Below, piece after piece: positions 32,910-38,136 of a DNA stretch of 38,136 nucleotides (position 1 is its first letter; the number at the start of each line of letters is the position of its first letter). The position numbers were made by a program, and so were the translations under genes. The notes below the pieces were generated by a model. It was not told the origin of the DNA and searched no databases. It saw only the letters and a list, made by a program, of their open reading frames with translations. Location of the stretch: positions 1 to 38,136 of IMG/VR virus record IMGVR_UViG_3300036398_003978; one strand, 5' to 3'. Source of the DNA: a virus.

Positions 32910-33770
32910 TTATTTTTTAAATTCATAATATTTAACTAATTTTTGTACAATATCATCAATTGAATACTTACAATTATATCCGTAATTTGTTAATTTTGTT
33001 GTATCTAGATATGAATTTTTAACCTGTACCACATTATGAAAATGTGTTGGTTCAATTTCAATAATTTTTGATATTGAATTAGCTTTTTTAATAGCTTTTT
33101 TAATAATGTCCAAAAACAAATATGGTTTACCACTCCCCACATTAATAATCTCATTTACCGGAGCACATTCTATACAATGATTTATAGCATTAGTAACATC
33201 ATCTACATATATGTAATCACGAAGAACATTTCCACCATAATATAAATGTATATCCTTATTTTCTACAATTTCTTTGATTAAAAATTGCAATGCATTTTTC
33301 TTTTTAGAAATTTTAGAATCTCCCTCACCAAGTACATTAGCCAATCGAAAGATACGATATTTGATGCCATATGTATTACAAAAACTAACAATTAACTGCT
33401 CCGCGCACCGTTTTGTTATAGAATAAAATCCAGTTGGGTTGCATGCTAAATCATCTTCCCGAAATGGTGTTTTATCATTTTGCCCATATACAAACCAAGA
33501 ACTAACAAAATTAAATGTTGTATTTGGTTTATTCCGTAAATGTTCTAACACATTCATTAATATGGTTAAATTTGTGTCTACATCTATATGTAAATTTGTG
33601 TGTATGTTGTAATTATCTATTGTACTGATGAAATACAATATGTTATCCGTTTGTGGTTTATAATCATCTCGATTATTAACTACTATTTGATCATTAAACA
33701 TTTCACAAAAGCGACTACCGATAAACCCGGTTCCCCCAAATACATTAATTTTTTCCATATTATATTTCAT
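32910..33770 (-). CDS. NAD-dependent epimerase/dehydratase (extended SDR)
   Basis: 286 residues (ATG at 33770, or 33758, one base after the upstream stop). NAD motif GGTGFIGS (12-19), VSSWFVYG, catalytic YSITKRCAE, FRLANVLGEGD, YGGNVLRDYIYVDDVTNAI and NVGSGKPY, as in GalE/RfbB-type proteins. The N-domain after GGTGFIGS lacks an acidic residue typical of strict NAD binders, so cofactor preference is open. Confidence 0.85.
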   Translation of the reverse strand: MKYNMEKINVFGGTGFIGSRFCEMFNDQIVVNNRDDYKPQTDNILYFISTIDNYNIHTNLHIDVDTNLTILMNVLEHLRNKPNTTFNFVSSWFVYGQNDKTPFREDDLACNPTGFYSITKRCAEQLIVSFCNTYGIKYRIFRLANVLGEGDSKISKKKNALQFLIKEIVENKDIHLYYGGNVLRDYIYVDDVTNAINHCIECAPVNEIINVGSGKPYLFLDIIKKAIKKANSISKIIEIEPTHFHNVVQVKNSYLDTTKLTNYGYNCKYSIDDIVQKLVKYYEFKK

Positions 33771-34401
33771 TTAATAAATTTATCATTGATTGTGTTGACG
33801 GATGTCGTTTACCATGAAATCCAAACGTTTGTGTTAAATCAAATTCACATTCTGGTATTACCGATTCTAAAGAAAATTTCATTGCAACTCGTACCGGTGC
33901 AAATGTGAATCCTTGTTCTTTTAAATATTGATTTTGTACAACGGCTATAGTCCAGTCATCATGTCCTGGTTCTGCTTTAATAGTTTTGCAAAAATCTATT
34001 AATTTTTTACTTCGGATACAAAATCCGCCGTTACCAACGCGACCCTCCGTTTGCTCAATTGGCACAGGCCACGGTGCTCCGATATAATCATATTTCAAGA
34101 ATTCATCAGACCATAAACTTGGATTGATAATAAATCCATCAGCGTGAATCATCATAGCAAATTCTCCATCTACATAATCACTTAGGTGATTCATTACAAA
34201 ATCACTATATTGTTCCCTTGTGTGAAATTCTGGAATTTGTATGAATTCAATATCGTCAGGCAAGTTACCAGGAATTCTATTAGATAATATTTTTTTGTTT
34301 TTAAATTTAATTTCTTTAGAACTATATTGTAATGCACGTACAGACATTTCTGGCGCGTGAGTGTTTATTGACAATAATGTTACATTTGATAGATCAATCA
34401 T
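33760..34401 (-). CDS. DUF5672-like glycosyltransferase-like protein, copy A
   Basis: 213 residues. IHADGFIINPSLWSDEFL, YDYIGAPWP, RVGNGGFCIRSKKL and FGFHGKRHP are the conserved blocks of DUF5672 as I recall it. The D-x-F and G-x-P-W elements resemble a nucleotide-sugar site. Its partner at 34394-35035 shares all these blocks; the two genes overlap by 8 bases, a tandem duplication that has diverged in the middle and in the linker. Confidence 0.75.
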   Translation of the reverse strand: MIDLSNVTLLSINTHAPEMSVRALQYSSKEIKFKNKKILSNRIPGNLPDDIEFIQIPEFHTREQYSDFVMNHLSDYVDGEFAMMIHADGFIINPSLWSDEFLKYDYIGAPWPVPIEQTEGRVGNGGFCIRSKKLIDFCKTIKAEPGHDDWTIAVVQNQYLKEQGFTFAPVRVAMKFSLESVIPECEFDLTQTFGFHGKRHPSTQSMINLLNEI

Positions 34402-35035
34402 AATTCTCCAATAGTTTAATCTTATTTAATGCTTGTTCGTGTAATTTTCCATGAAAGCCAAATGTATTTTCTAAATTATATTCACATTCTGGCACGGCGT
34501 GTTCTAATGAAAACTTTGCTGCCAATTCTATTGGTGCATATTTACATCCATAATATGTAAAATAATCAAAATATGTATTTGTAACTAAAACATCATTATG
34601 CGCATTGGTGCTTGGCAGTGTTTGTTCAATATCCATAAACTTTTTACTTTTTAAAACAAATCCACCATTGCCGACTCTATTTTTATTACACCAATGTAAT
34701 GCGGGCCATGGAGCCCCAATATAATCATATTCTAAAAATTCATCAGTCCACAAATGTGGATTAATAATGAAACCATCATCTTGTATGGATAACATAAATT
34801 CATTTTCTATGTATTTTGGTAATTCGCTTAAAGCAAACGAATTTATTGTTTCATGCGTTTGTTTTGGAATTTGTATAAATTCAATGGTATCTTTTATATT
34901 AACTGGTTTGTAATGTGCGAATAATTTAATTGAACCAAACTCAATATCTTTAGAACTATATAATAAAGCCCGCACCGAAAGTTCAGGATTAACGCAATTA
35001 AGCGATATTAAATCTATATTGCGTAATTTAATCAT
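34394..35035 (-). CDS. DUF5672-like glycosyltransferase-like protein, copy B
   Basis: 213 residues, the same length as copy A. IQDDGFIINPHLWTDEFL, YDYIGAPWPAL, RVGNGGFVLKSKKF, KFSLEHAVPECEYNLENTFGFHG. The alignment is end to end, with about half of residues alike by eye, so this is a paralogue rather than a fragment. Shares a 4-base overlap with the upstream glycosyltransferase gene. Confidence 0.75.
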   Translation of the reverse strand: MIKLRNIDLISLNCVNPELSVRALLYSSKDIEFGSIKLFAHYKPVNIKDTIEFIQIPKQTHETINSFALSELPKYIENEFMLSIQDDGFIINPHLWTDEFLEYDYIGAPWPALHWCNKNRVGNGGFVLKSKKFMDIEQTLPSTNAHNDVLVTNTYFDYFTYYGCKYAPIELAAKFSLEHAVPECEYNLENTFGFHGKLHEQALNKIKLLENYD

Positions 35036-36003
35036 AATGTATTAAATAAATTTGTTAAATAGTGCATCTCTATTTCTTTTTGATTTTTTGTACACCCATA
35101 TGCCATATGAATTCCATAACAATTTCTAATGTACGCTGGAGATTTTTGTTGCTGCATTGCATACATTGTAAGTTGACCCTCATCCCAATTATCAAAAAAT
35201 AATTTTTGAGCATTTAAGTAAAAGTCTCTATTTGCAATAAATAGATTGTTACAAAAATATGGTGTAATATATTGATCTAAATAATAATCTTGTTTTTGTA
35301 AAATAATATTACTGTTTTGAATTGCATGATTGGCAACAAACATATTATAATCATATGAGAATCTTGCTGGATGTACACCTTTTGCTATTTTATAATACCA
35401 TGGTACATTTCTAGAAATAGTTGGGTCGTGTTTATCCATTAGTTCCCAATAAGCATCGCCATCCCATGATGTTAAATTTGAAATGTATTCTAGAATAGAA
35501 TGATAATTACAACCAAATATATTTGCATCTATATTATCTTTTATAAAAATGGAGTGCACATGTTTTGTTTCAGATTGTGTTAAAAAATCTTTAATAAATA
35601 ACTCAACAGATGGCATTCCATTTGATAATGTAGGTGCTATAACAGAAATATTAGAATTATCTAATTGATTAACATTTTCAATCATAAAATTCCAAACATA
35701 GCGGTTGATAAAAACATCATCATCCCACTTACATATATAATCAGCTAAACTTTGTTGTATAACTTGCATTTTTAAATTATACTCATCTGAATGTAATGAT
35801 ACCGTAGATACTTCAACACCAGACTCTACAACAGGTATCAATAATTGCATCCAATTGTTTTGATTAGATTCGTGAAAAAATACAACTAAATGTATTTTTT
35901 GCTTGTTTTCTTTTGTAATATTACAAAGTTCGTGCAACGCGCATTTAATTAATGGTAAACGATATTGATTTGTTGAAGTATTAAATAGATTGATTTGTAT
36001 CAT
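35032..36003 (-). CDS. GT-A-fold glycosyltransferase-like protein with DDD motif
   Basis: 323 residues. ADYICKWDDDVFINRYVW carries a D-D-D metal site of a GT2-like fold; then SNISVIAPTLSNGMPSVELF, DGDAYWELMDKHDP and a Trp-rich C-terminus (FDNWDEGQLTMYAM). ATG overlaps the GT23-like stop (4 bases). Substrate unknown. Confidence 0.75.
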   Translation of the reverse strand: MIQINLFNTSTNQYRLPLIKCALHELCNITKENKQKIHLVVFFHESNQNNWMQLLIPVVESGVEVSTVSLHSDEYNLKMQVIQQSLADYICKWDDDVFINRYVWNFMIENVNQLDNSNISVIAPTLSNGMPSVELFIKDFLTQSETKHVHSIFIKDNIDANIFGCNYHSILEYISNLTSWDGDAYWELMDKHDPTISRNVPWYYKIAKGVHPARFSYDYNMFVANHAIQNSNIILQKQDYYLDQYITPYFCNNLFIANRDFYLNAQKLFFDNWDEGQLTMYAMQQQKSPAYIRNCYGIHMAYGCTKNQKEIEMHYLTNLFNTL

Positions 36004-36779
36004 AGGTATGAGTATGGTAAATTTAAATTTAATGCTCGTACAAAATAATTAACATTGGAACCTGTGCAACAAAGTAACATATTAACTTTAGATAATAAGT
36101 ATGCTTCAATTATAACATCTTCTCCAATATAATATTTACTACATTGATATGAATTATGGTAATGTAATGGGGATTCCGAAATACTTCTAAATGTTACATT
36201 ATATTCTATAACTTTTTCTCCATACGCTTGTTTGATACAATCAACACGATATTGTTCATCCGATGCAATAAAGATATAATCATAATCATCAACATATTTT
36301 GAAATTTGTTCGATATAGTATGACATATTTTTTTTATCTGGGTGATCTGTACCACGAGCGTGAATTCCTAATATTTTTTTATCTTTAAAATATTGTTTGT
36401 AAAAATTATCAATCTTTTCTGTTACATGCGGTAACAATCGTACATGTTGTTTGATAATTTCATGATATTCCGCTCTTCGCTGTTCGTATAATTTTGGTGT
36501 TAAATATACATCTCTGAATTCGCTCCATTCATCGTGTAATAACCCAACTTCTGATAATATTTCAATTGGCATTCTATTAGTATGGGGTTGTTCAAAATAA
36601 TAATCCCACACATTTTCGATATCTTGTTGAATATACATTTCTTCATCGAAATAACAAGATTCTCTACCAAAATATACATAATATTTATCATTGGGAAAAT
36701 GATACATTGCTCTAATTGTTTGCCATATAAATGCAAACATTCCGGAATTAGGTTGAGTTGGGTGTAAATATCTATACAT
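36000..36779 (-). CDS. GT23/NodZ-like fucosyltransferase
   Basis: 259 residues. LGIHARGTDHPDKKNM gives HARGTD at 140-145, the H-x-R-x-T-D site of NodZ and alpha-1,6-fucosyltransferases; YIFIASDEQYRVD, YHNSYQCSK, IGEDVIIEAYLLSKVNMLLCCTGSNVNYFVRALN follow in the order seen in that family. It would transfer fucose from GDP-fucose. The gene starts 14 bases after the upstream stop with no clear Shine-Dalgarno. Confidence 0.75.
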   Translation of the reverse strand: MYRYLHPTQPNSGMFAFIWQTIRAMYHFPNDKYYVYFGRESCYFDEEMYIQQDIENVWDYYFEQPHTNRMPIEILSEVGLLHDEWSEFRDVYLTPKLYEQRRAEYHEIIKQHVRLLPHVTEKIDNFYKQYFKDKKILGIHARGTDHPDKKNMSYYIEQISKYVDDYDYIFIASDEQYRVDCIKQAYGEKVIEYNVTFRSISESPLHYHNSYQCSKYYIGEDVIIEAYLLSKVNMLLCCTGSNVNYFVRALNLNLPYSYL

Positions 36780-36793
36780 TGTTATTAATATAA

Positions 36794-38136
36794 TTAATTT
36801 CCATTAAAAATCAAATCTTTAAAAAACTTTTCATATAATAAATCATTATCATATGCATATTTTTTTGCTAATTCAAAATTTATTTGAATTGCATCTTTTC
36901 TAGATTCATAATCTGCGTCAGTTAAATTATTTAAAATTTCAACTAAGTCATCTTCAGTATCAAATGTTATAATACCATTGATATCAAAAAATTCATTGAT
37001 ATTTTTACAACCTTTATAAACTGGAATAGTTCCTGTTAAGAAACAATCTAGAATTTTTTCCGTAAAATAATTATCATGTAATCCATTTTCAATTGTAACA
37101 GAAAATTTATAATCACGTAAACCTTCAATTTTACCTTTAATATCTTTAATACCTTTACCGAATAAATCAACTGCCACATTTGATTGTATAAGCTTTTGTA
37201 CACATGAAAGTCTAAATCTATGCCATTCGGTCATTGTTTTATTTGATGTAATAAAAGATATCATTTTGCATTTGTCATAAATTTGTTGCAAAGAATCATC
37301 TTGCAACATAGGATATTGTTGCAAATGTACATTTTTATTTAAAACAACTTCATATCCGCCGTTTCTAAATTTAGAATTTGGTAATTTTAATAATTCTGAA
37401 TCAAATGTTAAAATCAAATCAAATAAATGTGAATTTTCTTTAACTGCATCATAAACTTGCTGTTGTTCTAATAAATGCGGAGCTTCATGTATATCAGCAA
37501 TAATTTTACCTCTATTAATAGTTATATCACCATTAATGAATTTAATAATATCCATATCTTGAATCAATGTTATATCAAACTCACCATCTTCCAATCCATA
37601 TGAATATGAAAATTTATTTGGGATACTATTTCGTTCTCTATAATCACCAATTATATTAATTTGTGGTAGCTTAGTTGGCGGTAATCCTTCTGTGTATTTT
37701 TTTCTATTTCTAATTTCAAATTCATATTTTTGATTTTCCTTACTTTCTCTTTCATGCGTTCTTAATTGATTAATATCACTGTGATTATACACATACGCGT
37801 AAAAATCTATTAATTTGATTTTATCTTTATGACAAATTTCTAGAAAAGGAAACTGAAATGCTAAATCAGACGCGTGCCAATAATATTCATTATCTTTTAG
37901 TGAACGTATTGCATCCGATGGCAATGATTTAAATAAAAATGATCGATAGGTTCTCATATGAGATGCTCGCCAATGGTCTTTTCTATAAAGTTTGTGAGTG
38001 TGAACAAAATTATCAAATAATGTTGACTGTGGGTATGGTAGTGCAATATCACTATCATGCCCATTCCACACTACAAACCCACCATAAGTCATCCAACAAT
38101 CATGCTTATTATAAAAATCGTTTAATTTATATAATA
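36794..38136 (-). CDS. GT2-GT10 two-domain glycosyltransferase, 5' end outside window
   Basis: The frame is open to the right edge; an internal ATG at 38092 is unlikely to be the true start because the codons before it read LYKLNDFYNKHDCW then MTYGGFVVW, matching a GT2 enzyme running through this point. Codons near the window edge, plus YRKDHWRASHMRTYRSFLF, LAFQFPFLEICHKDK and FYAYVYNHSD, are the C-terminal half of a GT2 domain. The second half has a GT10 fucosyltransferase donor site, YKFSVTIENGLHDNYFTEKI, LDCFLTGTIPVYKG. At least two catalytic domains are thus fused. About 447 codons are present. Confidence 0.75.
   Translation of the reverse strand, partial: LYKLNDFYNKHDCWMTYGGFVVWNGHDSDIALPYPQSTLFDNFVHTHKLYRKDHWRASHMRTYRSFLFKSLPSDAIRSLKDNEYYWHASDLAFQFPFLEICHKDKIKLIDFYAYVYNHSDINQLRTHERESKENQKYEFEIRNRKKYTEGLPPTKLPQINIIGDYRERNSIPNKFSYSYGLEDGEFDITLIQDMDIIKFINGDITINRGKIIADIHEAPHLLEQQQVYDAVKENSHLFDLILTFDSELLKLPNSKFRNGGYEVVLNKNVHLQQYPMLQDDSLQQIYDKCKMISFITSNKTMTEWHRFRLSCVQKLIQSNVAVDLFGKGIKDIKGKIEGLRDYKFSVTIENGLHDNYFTEKILDCFLTGTIPVYKGCKNINEFFDINGIITFDTEDDLVEILNNLTDADYESRKDAIQINFELAKKYAYDNDLLYEKFFKDLIFNGN

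Overview
The window reads as part of a large, strictly lytic-looking bacteriophage genome whose host is very probably a member of the Bacteroidetes. Every gene I accept lies on the minus strand, packed with 1-4 base overlaps (ATGA, TAATG), and most are small. Phage character comes from an RNA ligase, a calcineurin-like phosphoesterase, HNH endonuclease, Nudix hydrolase, two HAD phosphatases, a complete lysis cassette (holin, two membrane/coiled-coil proteins, GH19 endolysin) and many short unknown genes. Bacteroidetes hosting is indicated by promoters of the TTG...TAnnTTTG type, a type IX secretion (T9SS) sorting domain on a 633-residue protein, and a small 59-residue protein of a kind I recall from Bacteroidetes phages. 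No capsid, portal, terminase or polymerase gene lies in the window, so the phage assignment rests on context.

Layout in the direction of transcription (high to low coordinates). 38136-23286: a surface-glycan island with about nine glycosyltransferase-like genes (three from fucosyltransferase-type families GT10, GT11 and GT23), five SDR sugar-nucleotide enzymes including an RmlB-like 4,6-dehydratase, an FkbM methyltransferase, and a three-gene set of ThDP enzyme, acylating aldehyde dehydrogenase and 4-hydroxy-2-oxovalerate-type aldolase. 23192-22305: small proteins and two holin-like membrane proteins. 22283-15949: an envelope module with a T9SS-tagged cohesin/dockerin-like protein, a single-span membrane protein, a CsgG-family lipoprotein, an outer-membrane barrel candidate, a PA14-domain secreted protein and an unknown exported protein. 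15936-13873: lysis cassette. 13876-10950: a zincin/DUF5661-like protein, a HAD phosphatase, small proteins and a ClpS-like adaptor. 10949-10845: a 105-base intergenic region with three direct DnaA boxes at a 10-base period, an AT-rich tract and a promoter. 10844-5471: small proteins, a HAD phosphatase, groES, an HNH gene, groEL and a J-domain protein. 5474-3517: acidic protein, secreted nuclease, Nudix. 3413-1: a metalloprotease-like gene, small unknowns, then RNA ligase, metallophosphoesterase and a P-loop kinase cut by the window edge.

Working together, the genes suggest a phage that invests in protein folding and turnover (GroEL, GroES, J protein, ClpS-like), in RNA repair (kinase, phosphatase, ligase), and in rebuilding the host surface through its own glycan enzymes and an exported set that includes a CsgG-type pore and a cargo addressed to the host type IX secretion system. 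The last of these is the best candidate for an undescribed system. Functions are assigned from motifs read by eye; no database search was run.
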